Shown: positions 35,708-44,348 of the stretch, piece by piece
Layout: the number at the start of each line of letters is the position of its first letter
How positions within the stretch are numbered: the first letter of the stretch is position 1
Source of the DNA: JABDMH01 sp965223105
GTDB lineage: Bacteria > Bacteroidota > Bacteroidia > Chitinophagales > Saprospiraceae
Assembly (NCBI GenBank): GCA_965223105.1
Contig: OZ244987.1
Location: 372,001-436,000 of the forward strand
Length of the DNA: 64,000 nt
Direction: 5' to 3'
The notes under the pieces: model-generated
What the model was told of the DNA's origin: nothing
Databases searched by the model: none
The model's input: only the letters and a program-made list of their open reading frames with translations
Position numbers and translations under genes: made by a program

Positions 35708-36667
35708 ATGAAACATAGCATAATCACTTCATTTTTGGGCCGAACACAAGACCGATTTTCGGAGTACCAGCAACCCACTAGTCTGTCTGAGCGTATCTCC
35801 ATCGCCAGTAAAATTGCTGGAGTGACAGGCGTGGAGCTCGTGTATCCCTACGAGACTGCAGATGCAAATGAAACCTCAAAATTGCTGGATGAAGCAGGCT
35901 TATCTTTAGCTGCCATCAATGCCAATATCAAAAAGGAAACCCAATTTGTACCTGGTGCTTTGTCCCGGCCAGATCTTGCCATTCGCACAGCGGCAATTGA
36001 CATCATCAAAGGTGCCAAGACCTTTGCTAAAGAAGTGGGGGCACCACTAGTAACCTGCTGTCCACTCAGCGATGGCTATGATAATTTATTGCAGGTGGAT
36101 TACCCCAAGGCTTGGCGGAGAATGATAGAATCCATCTCGGTAGCAGCGGATCATTTGCCGGAGATTCCGTTGTTCTTGGAATACAAGATCAATGAGACCC
36201 GGGTACATTGCCAGTTGGATTCCTGTGCCAAGACACTGCTATTGATCAAAGAGGTGAAAAATCCGGCGCTGGGAGTCACCATTGATTTTGGTCATGCCCT
36301 ATTGGCCAAGGAAAATCCTGCACAAGTCTTGAGTATATGCGAGGAATCACATGTGGACTACTATCTACATACCAACGACAATGATTGGAATTTTGACTGG
36401 GATTTGATCGGCGCATCGAGAAACTTCCTAAATACAGTAGAATTTTTCTTTTACGCCAAGGAATTTGGCTACGATAAATTTTTTACTGCCGATGCATCTC
36501 CCAGGATTTTTGACATGGTGGGGTTTTTTGAAAGGCACACGGAGATGAATCAAGCCATTTGGAATTTGATAGAAGGGCTAGATCGCACGCAGTACAGAGA
36601 CTTGATGGAAAAGGAAGAACCGATGAAATTGATGAAATTGATAAGAGAGGAAATTTACCGCTTATGA
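35708..36667 (+). CDS. Sugar phosphate isomerase/epimerase (TIM barrel)
   Basis: A 319-residue xylose-isomerase-like TIM barrel. Likely metal ligands are E in LFLEYKINE, D and H in TIDFGHAL, H in YYLHTNDND and D in FFTADASPR. The family includes epimerases and isomerases acting on ketoses and on rare pentoses; which sugar is not clear. It follows a lyxose-isomerase-like cupin, suggesting sequential isomerisations of one rare sugar. The 3' end is 50 bp before the DUF5060 lipoprotein start. Confidence 0.84.
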   Translation: MKHSIITSFLGRTQDRFSEYQQPTSLSERISIASKIAGVTGVELVYPYETADANETSKLLDEAGLSLAAINANIKKETQFVPGALSRPDLAIRTAAIDIIKGAKTFAKEVGAPLVTCCPLSDGYDNLLQVDYPKAWRRMIESISVAADHLPEIPLFLEYKINETRVHCQLDSCAKTLLLIKEVKNPALGVTIDFGHALLAKENPAQVLSICEESHVDYYLHTNDNDWNFDWDLIGASRNFLNTVEFFFYAKEFGYDKFFTADASPRIFDMVGFFERHTEMNQAIWNLIEGLDRTQYRDLMEKEEPMKLMKLIREEIYRL

Positions 36668-36717
36668 TGATGGAGATTCCTCATAGAAAAATAAAAGTTC
36701 AAAACAATAGTTGTAAA

Positions 36718-38538
36718 ATGAAAAAAATAATTTTTCTGGGTCTGTGTATTTACGTTCTTGCGATAGCAGCGTGTGATCAGTCATCATCCCAGGCAGACCA
36801 ATGGCAAGTGGAAAAGTGGGATAAATTAACCTTAAATTTTACTGGACCAAATACCAGTGAGAACGCCGATGAAAATCCCTTCTTAAACTACCGGCTATTG
36901 GTCTCCTTTGAGCATGAGGATGGTTCGATTACCGTTCCAGGTTTTTATGCTGCCGATGGCAATGCTGCTGAATCGGGCGCTTCTGAAGGAGGTATTTGGC
37001 AGGTGAGGTTTAGACCCCACCTGACTGGAGAATGGCGCTACAAAGCATCCTTTAGAAAAGGAAATCAAATCGCCATTTCAGATGAGATAGAAGTGGGAGA
37101 GCCGGTTGCCTTTGATGAACAAGAAGGTATCATACAAGTAACTCCAGGCTCACATCCCGGCAGACTGGTAGTCACCGACAAGCATTACTTAAAATATGCC
37201 GATTCTGAAAAATATTTTCTGAAGGGCGGTGCCGACAGTCCAGAAAATCTGCTTGGTTATACTGATTTTGACGGCACTGAAAAAGCAGTACCACCCGAAC
37301 AGCGAGAAGGGGAAGCGCCTGTGACTGCAACCTTGCATGCTTATGAACCTCATGTCAAAGATTGGAATCCTGGCGATCCATCCTGGAAGGGTGGTAAAGG
37401 AAAAGGATTGATAGGAGCACTCAATTATCTCGCTGGTAAAGGGATGAACGCCGTGTATTTCCTAACCATGAATATTGAAGGTGACGGAAAAGATGTGTGG
37501 CCATATACCGGTTATGATGAAAGGGAACGCTTTGACTGCAGTAAATTGGATCAATGGGAAATCGTCTTTGATCATATGGATAGTGTGGGCCTTATGCTGC
37601 ATATGGTCACCCAGGAAACCGAAAATGAAAAATTATTGGACAATGGAGATACCGGCCCTCACCGGAAATTATATTATCGAGAACTCATCGCACGATTTGG
37701 TCATCACCTTGCTGTCACCTGGAATATGGGAGAAGAAAACGGCCCGGCGCCGTTTTCGCCAGATGGGCAAAATACTGAGCAACAAAAAGCGATGGTAGAA
37801 TACATCAAAACCCACGACCCTTATGAAAATATGGTCGTGATTCACAGCCATAGTGTGTTGCCACTACAGCAAAAGTTGTTTACTCCTCTATTGGGATTCC
37901 CACATTTAGATGGGATGTCGATTCAAAATAGCAAACCGGTTAACACCAATCAGGTGACACAGGAATGGAGAGCAAAGTCGGGGCAAGCTGGCAAGCCCTG
38001 GATCATGTGCATGGACGAGCTGGGCCCTCATTTCCGTGGGGTAGATCCGGATGACCGTAGTGACAACAATCAGGACACAGTCAGAGGCACTGTGCTATGG
38101 GGAAACCTCATGGCCGGAGGTGCCGGGGTAGAATGGTACTTCGGATACAGAAATCACAACAATGATCTGGGCTGCGAAGATTGGCGTTCGAGAGACCGGG
38201 TCTGGGATTTCACTCGGCATGGGCTAGAATTTTTTCAAAAGCACTTGCCATTTACCGAAATGGAAGCCAGCAATGAAGCCATCAGTTATACCGGTGACGC
38301 CTATTGCTTTGCTAAACAGGGAAATATTTACGCCATATACTTACCGCGAGCCGATCAGCTACATCTGGATTTGACCAACTACGCTGGATCTTTTAGCATA
38401 CATTGGTTTAATCCCCGCACGGGAGGTGATCTGAGTGCAGGTAGTATAACTTCAATCGAAGGTGGTCAGACGCAGAATATTGGCATGCCACCGACCGATA
38501 ATGATAAGGACTGGGTAGCTCTAATTGAGAAACAGTAG
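36718..38538 (+). CDS. DUF5060-domain lipoprotein, glycoside-hydrolase-like
   Basis: A 606-residue lipoprotein (signal MKKIIFLGLCIYVLAIAACD). Residues about 27-125 are a DUF5060 sandwich (VEKWDKLTLNFTGPNT, then GGIWQVRFRPHLTGEWRYKA). The following barrel-like region has KYADSEKYFLKGGADSPENL, GMNAVYFLTMNIEGDGKDVW and CSKLDQWEIVFDHMDSVGL, resembling apiosidase or collagenase-like glycosidases. A late acidic motif MCMDELGPHFRGVDPDD may carry a catalytic residue. The ATG at 36718 is chosen because it gives a clean lipobox; an upstream frame overlaps the previous gene. It is probably exposed at the cell surface and releases the sugar that the MFS imports. Confidence 0.8.
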   Translation: MKKIIFLGLCIYVLAIAACDQSSSQADQWQVEKWDKLTLNFTGPNTSENADENPFLNYRLLVSFEHEDGSITVPGFYAADGNAAESGASEGGIWQVRFRPHLTGEWRYKASFRKGNQIAISDEIEVGEPVAFDEQEGIIQVTPGSHPGRLVVTDKHYLKYADSEKYFLKGGADSPENLLGYTDFDGTEKAVPPEQREGEAPVTATLHAYEPHVKDWNPGDPSWKGGKGKGLIGALNYLAGKGMNAVYFLTMNIEGDGKDVWPYTGYDERERFDCSKLDQWEIVFDHMDSVGLMLHMVTQETENEKLLDNGDTGPHRKLYYRELIARFGHHLAVTWNMGEENGPAPFSPDGQNTEQQKAMVEYIKTHDPYENMVVIHSHSVLPLQQKLFTPLLGFPHLDGMSIQNSKPVNTNQVTQEWRAKSGQAGKPWIMCMDELGPHFRGVDPDDRSDNNQDTVRGTVLWGNLMAGGAGVEWYFGYRNHNNDLGCEDWRSRDRVWDFTRHGLEFFQKHLPFTEMEASNEAISYTGDAYCFAKQGNIYAIYLPRADQLHLDLTNYAGSFSIHWFNPRTGGDLSAGSITSIEGGQTQNIGMPPTDNDKDWVALIEKQ

Positions 38539-38541
38539 GTT

Positions 38542-39645
38542 ATGAAAGCCTCGTTGAACTACTTCGCCGTATTTTTTCTTGCCTTTATCCTCATGAGCTG
38601 TAGTGATCATGAAAAAAAGATGATTGTATTTCCAGGTGAAAGTTGGAAAACCCAGTCTCCCGAAAGTCAAGGCATTGATTCCGGAAAATTAGATGATGCA
38701 CTTGCCGTACTTCGTTCATTTTGCGGTAAAGATGGTACCGATCAGACGCTGATCGTCCGTAATGGCTACATCATCTGGCAAGGCCCCAACACACAGAAGG
38801 CAAATAATGTATACTCTACATCAAAATCATTCACAAGTACAGTACTGGGTTTACTTATTCAAGAAGACCAATGCCAATTGAACGATTTTGCCTATCACTG
38901 GGAGCCAGCTTTGAATATTGAACCTTACAGGCACATTACATTGCGACATTTTACTACCATGACTTCCGGGTACAATGCAAAAGGCGATACACGTTGGGAT
39001 GAGGTGAGCAAGGATTGGTCATGGGCACCCTATGACCCAGGTGAGCCCATTTTTCTACCCGGTGAAAGATACTGCTACTGGGATGAAGCACAAATGATGT
39101 TTGGCAGGGTTTTGACCCGGATCGCCGGAATGGAGATCAAGCAGGTCTTTGATCAAAACATTGGGAGTACCATAGGGATGGGTCATTTTGAATGGGGGAC
39201 CGAAGGCACGATTGGCAGCATGGACATCAACAACGGTTGCACTGGTGTAAAAGTCAATGCACATCAATTGGCCAGGTTTGGCTGGCTGTTCTTGAACAAC
39301 GGCAATTGGGATGGCAAGCAACTCATTTCCAGCGAATGGGTCAAGGAGGCCACGAGCGTCCAAGTACCTGAAAGCATCCCGGTGGCCGACACCGATAGAA
39401 AATCTACCAATGGTAGTGGAAGTTACGGTTACAATTGGTGGATTAATGCTGGTGCTAGTGCAATGCCTGAATCGCCTAATTCTCTTTATTATGCCAGTGG
39501 CTTCAACAACAATATGTGTTTTGTCATCCCAGAATGGCAGATGGTAATCGTACGGATGGGATTGGATGGCAATCCACGCGAACCAAAGCACATTACCTAT
39601 AATCGATTTTTTAAGGCTTTAAAGGAGGCTGTCGTGGACTTGTGA
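38542..39645 (+). CDS. Beta-lactamase-family serine hydrolase lipoprotein
   Basis: A 367-residue lipoprotein (signal ends FILMSC). The serine hydrolase motif SxxK is STSK in VYSTSKSFTSTVLGLL. The second motif, normally YSN, is YWD here (RYCYWDEAQMM), and the third motif resembles YYASGFNNN. The fold is class C beta-lactamase/esterase-like. Its role in this operon may be deacylation of a modified sugar, as an inference from position. The start is 3 nt after the DUF5060 gene stop; it closes the GntR operon. Confidence 0.84.
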   Translation: MKASLNYFAVFFLAFILMSCSDHEKKMIVFPGESWKTQSPESQGIDSGKLDDALAVLRSFCGKDGTDQTLIVRNGYIIWQGPNTQKANNVYSTSKSFTSTVLGLLIQEDQCQLNDFAYHWEPALNIEPYRHITLRHFTTMTSGYNAKGDTRWDEVSKDWSWAPYDPGEPIFLPGERYCYWDEAQMMFGRVLTRIAGMEIKQVFDQNIGSTIGMGHFEWGTEGTIGSMDINNGCTGVKVNAHQLARFGWLFLNNGNWDGKQLISSEWVKEATSVQVPESIPVADTDRKSTNGSGSYGYNWWINAGASAMPESPNSLYYASGFNNNMCFVIPEWQMVIVRMGLDGNPREPKHITYNRFFKALKEAVVDL

Positions 39646-39823
39646 AAGGTGCTCAAAGGCAGTAATGATGAGGCAATCAGTAGTCATACTATGTTTATCG
39701 AATTACATAGTTAGTATTGGAGTGGATCTTGCGGATGAAAATCAAAGGAGCAGTATGCTTTAACTGGCAGGTAATTATATTATCCGTTTAAACGATTAAA
39801 ACGGTTCTATCGATTAAAACGGC

Positions 39824-39955
39824 TTTATCGGCTCGAGGACTTGGATGGTCCGCTAAAAGTTTGGGAAGGTTCCACATAGCATAAAGAATCAATCTGATTG
39901 AATGGTGGGTACAGCTACAAAATGCCAGCAATTGTACTATCAGTTTAAACGGTTA
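39824..39955. repeat. Long direct repeat, copy 1
   Basis: Runs from TTTATCGGCTCGAGGACTTG to CAGTTTAAACGGTTA and matches 40162-40292 with scattered differences. Its last 50 bp (from GGGTACAGCTAC) are also present at 40085-40136. Confidence 0.75.
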
Positions 39956-40084
39956 CAACTGTTCTATCGGTTACAACGGTTATTTTCGATTCTATCGGTT
40001 TGAACGATTCTGAAGATTAAAACGGTTCTGTCGGGTTTTCCTAACCGCTTGGATACTTCCAAAATTGCCTCACAATCTAGCGAC

Positions 40085-40136
40085 GGTGGATACAGCTACA
40101 GAATGCTAACAATTGTACTATCAGTTTAAACAGTTA
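40085..40136. repeat. Direct repeat, partial copy 2
   Basis: Carries the GGATACAGCTACAGAATGC-to-CAGTTA part only. It matches the ends of copies 1 and 3. Confidence 0.75.
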
Positions 40137-40161
40137 AAAGGGTTCTAACAGTTAAAACCGT

Positions 40162-40292
40162 TTTATCGGCTCGAGGACTTGGAAGGTCTGCCAAAGTTTG
40201 GACAGGCTTGGCGTAGCATAAAGAGTGGATCTGATTGAATGATGGATACAGCTACAGAATGCTAACAATTGTACTATCAGTTTAAACAGTTA
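40162..40292. repeat. Long direct repeat, copy 3
   Basis: Second full-length copy of the 39824-39955 unit. Its GGATACAGCTAC half is closer to partial copy 2 than to copy 1. Confidence 0.75.
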
Positions 40293-40384
40293 ATTGAATA
40301 AGTCATCGATGAGAACAATTCCAGCACATTGAATGGTTCTAACCAACTGATTTCTCAGATTATCCAGAGATTTTGTACTTTGGA

Positions 40385-40771
40385 ATGACTATGTCCAAAA
40401 AAACTACCGAACGTCTGTGCCCTATCTGCCAAAATCAAGTGCATGGCAGAAAAGACAAGATTTTCTGCTCGCTTCCATGTAAAAATGAATATCATCAAAG
40501 AAGGAAAGAACAACATACGCCGATTACCAAACCCATTGACTCGATCTTACACCGAAATTGGGTGGTATTACAAGAACATTACGACGAGATTGGGAAGAGG
40601 AAGTTCTTTGTCTCAAAAGCAGTATTGAGTAAATCTGGATTTCGCCCCTCCTACCACACCACCGCTCACACCAATAAAGAAGGCAAGACCTACAAGTATA
40701 TCTATGACTTTGGCTGGATGGAATTTTCCGATAAAGAGCTGATGATCATTAAACTGAGTAAGCCAAAATAG
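40385..40771 (+). CDS. Small zinc-ribbon protein of unknown function
   Basis: A 128-residue protein. The N-terminus has LCPICQNQVHGRKDKIFCS, with CxxC followed by CSLPC (CxxxC), a likely zinc knuckle. The rest (HRNWVVLQEHYDEIG, LSKSGFRPSYHTTAHTNKEG, YIYDFGWMEFSD) fits a family of short conserved hypothetical proteins in Bacteroidota whose role is not known to me. ATG at 40391 is an alternative start. It is isolated, surrounded on both sides by the 9-bp repeat field, with no operon partner. Confidence 0.72.
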   Translation: MTMSKKTTERLCPICQNQVHGRKDKIFCSLPCKNEYHQRRKEQHTPITKPIDSILHRNWVVLQEHYDEIGKRKFFVSKAVLSKSGFRPSYHTTAHTNKEGKTYKYIYDFGWMEFSDKELMIIKLSKPK

Positions 40772-41654
40772 GGCCGGGATATATGGCTGTAGTTTCCAGT
40801 AGGTACAGGCAGTCTTATCAGTTAAACGGTTCTAACAGTTTAAACGGTTCAACAGTTAGACGGTAATAACGGCTAGATCGATTCCAACAGCTTTAAAGCA
40901 TGACTCTCAGTGTTTGTTGATGGTCTGTATGCTACAGACGTTTAGTTTTTGACATTTACAAAGAATTTATCGGTTTTATCGGTTAGATTGGTTCTATCCG
41001 TTCAAACGATTGGAGCGGTCAAAACGGTTCTAACACCTAACTGCCAAAGGTTTAACGATGTATGGTTAGTTCTTCCCTCCAATTGATCAGTTCTCACTTC
41101 CCTAATCTCTTACTTCAAATTACCGAATTCTACGAATTCATATTCAGAAGAGCGGTAAAGGTTGCCACAGTATTGCTGCATGGCCATTAGCTATGTGTTC
41201 CAGGATCCTATCATCTGGATTCTCCGTGATGGTTTTCAGCGCTCTGAAATACACAAATTTCGATGACTACGAGAAAATTTCCTCAATGATGCATTTATTT
41301 TCCATGTCGATACGATGCTCGGTCTGTTGAGATCTGTACTTTTTGAATTTCAGGAATCTCAGACCGATAATTTGCAATTAAATCTGGAGATAAATTCGGT
41401 CTCAATATCTAGGATCAGTTGACGATAAGGATACAATTAATTTAAAGATAAAATCCCCATGCTCCTGTCGTTAGGAAAAGGATGAACTCAAGCTGCATGA
41501 AAATTGGGTTCGGTTTCGACAACAACTCAATTTCTGTGTAGTATCTAAATCGTTCTTTTCAAGACCAGGAAATTCCGGTGGTTTTACAGTGATTGATCAT
41601 ATAATCTCCACTATCTCTGTCATTTGATATTTTTCCTGTACGGCTTGGTAATAG
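40772..41654. other. 883-bp gene-free region
   Basis: The first part carries 9-bp repeat tracts (40819-40896, 40971-41034). From about 41040 on I see no coding frame. A hairpin-like inverted repeat TCGGTCTG (41319-41326) and CAGACCGA (41360-41367) is present. The end of the minus-strand operon (RidA-like gene) lies at the right border. Confidence 0.5.
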
Positions 41655-42056
41655 TCATAATACCGCCGTAACCTCAATCTCGATCAAAAAGCCCTTATTG
41701 GCCAAACGCTCCACACCGATCCAAGAACTTGCTGGAGGATTATTAGAACCAAACCTTTCCCTCAAGACAGCACTGATGATTGGCCCGTCGGCGTCCTGGT
41801 AGTTCACTTTATAAATATTTAATCTTACAATACTTTCCAGCGAACCACCGGCTGATTCTAGCGCCAGTTCAATGTTGTCAATGGCTTTATGGCATTGCAT
41901 GCTCAAGTCAGTTCCACCCACAATATTCATTTTCTCATCCCAAGCCACTTGACCCGATACAAAAATTAATTTGCCAGGCTTAGAAACCACTACTTGCGAG
42001 AATCCAAATGTTGTGGAGTCGAACAGCGATGAGGGATTGATTGTCTTGTGTTTCAT
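41655..42056 (-). CDS. RidA/YjgF-family protein lacking the usual active-site arginine
   Basis: A 133-residue protein of the Rid superfamily: LIFVSGQVAWDEKMNIVG, then MQCHKAIDNIELALESAGGS, and a C-terminal FLIEIEVTAVL. In RidA enamine deaminases the motif PARSxVxVARL supplies the catalytic arginine; here the segment reads PPASSWIGVERLAN, with serine in that place, so deaminase activity is doubtful. The ATG at 42056 is used; a longer frame reaches into the upstream gene without family support. It is the last gene of the minus-strand operon 41655-48675. Confidence 0.85.
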   Translation of the reverse strand: MKHKTINPSSLFDSTTFGFSQVVVSKPGKLIFVSGQVAWDEKMNIVGGTDLSMQCHKAIDNIELALESAGGSLESIVRLNIYKVNYQDADGPIISAVLRERFGSNNPPASSWIGVERLANKGFLIEIEVTAVL

Positions 42057-42120
42057 CCGTGCTTTTATTTTGATCCGATTTTGATTCTTCTTTAAGAAAT
42101 TCGGTTGATCTTTCTCCAAC

Positions 42121-43293
42121 CTATTCACGCAGCAAATTCTCATACCAATACAACCCACTCCGCCCCGGAAAGACCAGATCGATGTCACCGTCTCCATCCA
42201 GGTCAGATGCTTTGGGATCTAGGCCGATTCCAGCTGGTCCATTAGACTGTATGATATACCGGTTAAATTTTCGGGACACTCTGTCGAATTCATATCGATA
42301 AATTACCAAGGGGCCTTTGGCACCTGGATCTCTTCCCTCGTGTGCCCAATATCGCTTGCCATTGACAAATTCGTTGATTGCGTCTTCATCCAAATCAACC
42401 CATAGTGGACTGTGCCCTTGTGACCAGCTACTGTCAATCAGGTGCTTAATCCAAGTTCGACCCACACCAGAGCTCTCCTGCTCCAGCCAATAAGTGCCGT
42501 AGTCGTGACCTATCGAATACAATAAATCGGCGTCGCCATCGCCATCAATATCGCCGACAATAATGGGCATCGAGGTGCGGCCCAGATCAAATTCTGCATG
42601 CCAGGTCCACTTGCCCATTCGTGGGTCGGTTGGTCCTTCCGCCCAGCCCTTTGTACCCACAAAATCGCCCCTGCCATCCCCATTCACGTCGCCAAAGCCA
42701 CTGCCATGGCCAGCACCGGCAGAGTCAATTTCGTACCGGGCCCATTGCCCATCGGTGCCAGGCAATAACTCATACCAGGCGGCAAAGTCCCACGCACTGG
42801 GCACTACATCCATTTGACCATCGCCATCGACATCATACAGGCGACCAGTTTCCATCGGACCGGGAACTTCTACTACGTGTTTGGTCCATTCTCCTAAAGA
42901 CGAACCAGGGTGTTCCAACCAGTAAATGGATGCACTGCGAAAGTTGACATGCACCAAATCGGTCCATCCATCTCGATTGACATCCATCTCCAAATGAGAA
43001 TACCCATCTGGGCGACCGCGTATGATCTCCACCTCACCCACAAAATGACGTTTCCATGATGGGGCTTCATACCACCAGGCACCACTTACAATATCTTGGT
43101 CGCCATCTTTATCCACATCCATTACTCCACAAGAGCTGAAGATGGCATTGGAGTCTACAACGTGCAGCTGGAATTTCAAGCCGTCATCTGCTTCGACAAA
43201 TTGTGCGATCACGGTCTTGGCCCCCAACACAAAAAGAGACATCCATATAGCAATAACCAAGCTAGACTTCAATGGGTACCCGACGAACATCTT
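42121..43293 (-). CDS. Secreted FG-GAP/VCBS repeat protein
   Basis: A 390-residue exported protein. After a signal peptide (LVIAIWMSLFVLGAKTVIAQ), it has repeated calcium-binding-like acidic motifs such as DVDKDGDQDIVSG, DVNRDGWTDLVH, DVDGDGQMDVV, DVNGDGRGDFVG, DIDGDGDADLLY and DLDGDGDIDLVF, arranged as in FG-GAP/VCBS propellers. It probably forms a seven-bladed propeller that binds a ligand or polysaccharide in the periplasm. ATG at 43293 is preferred to an earlier start eight codons upstream. It follows the SMP-30 gene by about 24 nt. Confidence 0.82.
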   Translation of the reverse strand, partial: KMFVGYPLKSSLVIAIWMSLFVLGAKTVIAQFVEADDGLKFQLHVVDSNAIFSSCGVMDVDKDGDQDIVSGAWWYEAPSWKRHFVGEVEIIRGRPDGYSHLEMDVNRDGWTDLVHVNFRSASIYWLEHPGSSLGEWTKHVVEVPGPMETGRLYDVDGDGQMDVVPSAWDFAAWYELLPGTDGQWARYEIDSAGAGHGSGFGDVNGDGRGDFVGTKGWAEGPTDPRMGKWTWHAEFDLGRTSMPIIVGDIDGDGDADLLYSIGHDYGTYWLEQESSGVGRTWIKHLIDSSWSQGHSPLWVDLDEDAINEFVNGKRYWAHEGRDPGAKGPLVIYRYEFDRVSRKFNRYIIQSNGPAGIGLDPKASDLDGDGDIDLVFPGRSGLYWYENLLRE

Positions 43294-43317
43294 GTCATTT
43301 GGTAGAAAAAACAACAA

Positions 43318-44217
43318 CTATCTGGTTCCTTTTACATTCATTTCTAGTGTATAAACTGAGCCCATGGCCGTAATAAACAATGTCCGCTGTTCCGGACCTC
43401 CAAAAGTGACATTTGCTGTCCACCTCTCTGGGACCTCGATCTGCTCGATCAGTTCACCCTTACTATTGAATACCGTCACCCCTTGGCCAGTGAGATAAAG
43501 GTTGCCCAAATGATCCAATGTCATACCATCCGAACCCATTTCTGCATATAGGGTTCTTTTGGCAAGGGTGCCATCGTGCTGGATTTCATATCGGTAGGTT
43601 TTCTTGTCGCCAATATCTGCCACAAAGAGGATCTTTCCTGTCTCATCTCCGATGATCCCGTTGGGTTTTATGAGGTCGTCAGCCACGATCATGGGCTGGT
43701 CAGATCCGGGAGCAAGATAGTATACCCTTTCTTCTTCGATTTCTTTAGCTTCTCTTTCCCAGTACGGGCGTTTATAGAAAGGATCGGTGAAATAGATCCC
43801 CCCATCTGGATCTACCCATAGATCATTGGGTCCATTTAACTTCTTACCCTCAAAGTCAGTCACCAATTTTTCTATGTTTTTATCACCGTCAATACGCCAA
43901 AGTTCATTGTGAAGATCAGCACAGGCCAGTAGTCGCCCTTCGTGATCAAAGTACAATCCATTGGATCTGCCGCTTTCCTTCATATATACTTCCACACCTT
44001 GTCCGGGAGTCCATTTAATGATCTGATCGTTTGGTTGATCAGTGAAGAAGACATTGCCATCCTTGTCAACCGCCGGTCCTTCAGTAAAGCTAAAACCGGT
44101 GGCAATTTGTTGCAAAGTAGCGCCCGGAGTGATGATGGGTTCTCTTTCCTCCTGGCTTATTCCAGAGGATGTCAAGAACAACGAAACGCTAAGAATGAGG
44201 AATTGTGCATTTTTCAT
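43318..44217 (-). CDS. SMP-30/gluconolactonase-family secreted protein
   Basis: A 299-residue exported six-bladed propeller. The signal is LILSVSLFLTSSGISQ. Family motifs are FTEGPAVDKDGNVFFTDQPN (first metal glutamate), SNGLYFDHEGRLLACAD, LNGPNDLWVDPDGGIYFTDP (asparagine ligand) and MGSDGMTLDHLGNLYLTG (aspartate ligand). Members hydrolyse sugar lactones with a divalent metal. In this operon it may open lactones made by a periplasmic sugar oxidase. The ATG at 44217 is chosen because it starts a proper signal peptide. Confidence 0.88.
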   Translation of the reverse strand: MKNAQFLILSVSLFLTSSGISQEEREPIITPGATLQQIATGFSFTEGPAVDKDGNVFFTDQPNDQIIKWTPGQGVEVYMKESGRSNGLYFDHEGRLLACADLHNELWRIDGDKNIEKLVTDFEGKKLNGPNDLWVDPDGGIYFTDPFYKRPYWEREAKEIEEERVYYLAPGSDQPMIVADDLIKPNGIIGDETGKILFVADIGDKKTYRYEIQHDGTLAKRTLYAEMGSDGMTLDHLGNLYLTGQGVTVFNSKGELIEQIEVPERWTANVTFGGPEQRTLFITAMGSVYTLEMNVKGTR

Positions 44218-44348
44218 TTGGAGGGATCTTGTGAGTGTAAGATTTGAGTCACGTCCTGTTAGGATGTTAAAGATCAGCAATTCTCCTGAAAGTGAAGGTG
44301 AAACACCAATAACCATGAACCTCAAGCTGACCAATGGTTACCCTTCTT

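Larger units (their letters stand above)
39646..40384. other. Gene-free repeat-rich region
   Basis: 739 bp. A 7-bp inverted repeat at 39688-39711 (ACTATGT/ACATAGT) may be a weak terminator for the upstream operon. The rest contains four tracts of a degenerate 9-bp unit (39784-39837, 39941-40040, 40122-40175, 40278-40293) and long direct repeats (39824-39955 against 40162-40292). Confidence 0.6.
39784..41034. repeat. Degenerate 9-bp tandem repeat field (CGGTTnnAn)
   Basis: Six tracts keep a 9-nt period with units such as CGGTTCTAT, CGGTTTAAA, CGGTTACAA and CGATTAAAA: 39784-39837, 39941-40040, 40122-40175, 40278-40293, 40819-40896 and 40971-41034. They flank the zinc-ribbon gene at 40385-40771 on both sides. 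The tracts are separated by other repeated segments, not by CRISPR-like spacers. Confidence 0.75.

Noticed and set aside
39055..39591. 178-codon minus-strand frame
   Set aside because: Antisense to the serine hydrolase gene, which has the STSK motif and a lipoprotein signal.
39784..41034. CRISPR array
   Set aside because: Units are 9 bp and degenerate, with no unique spacers of regular length and no cas genes nearby.
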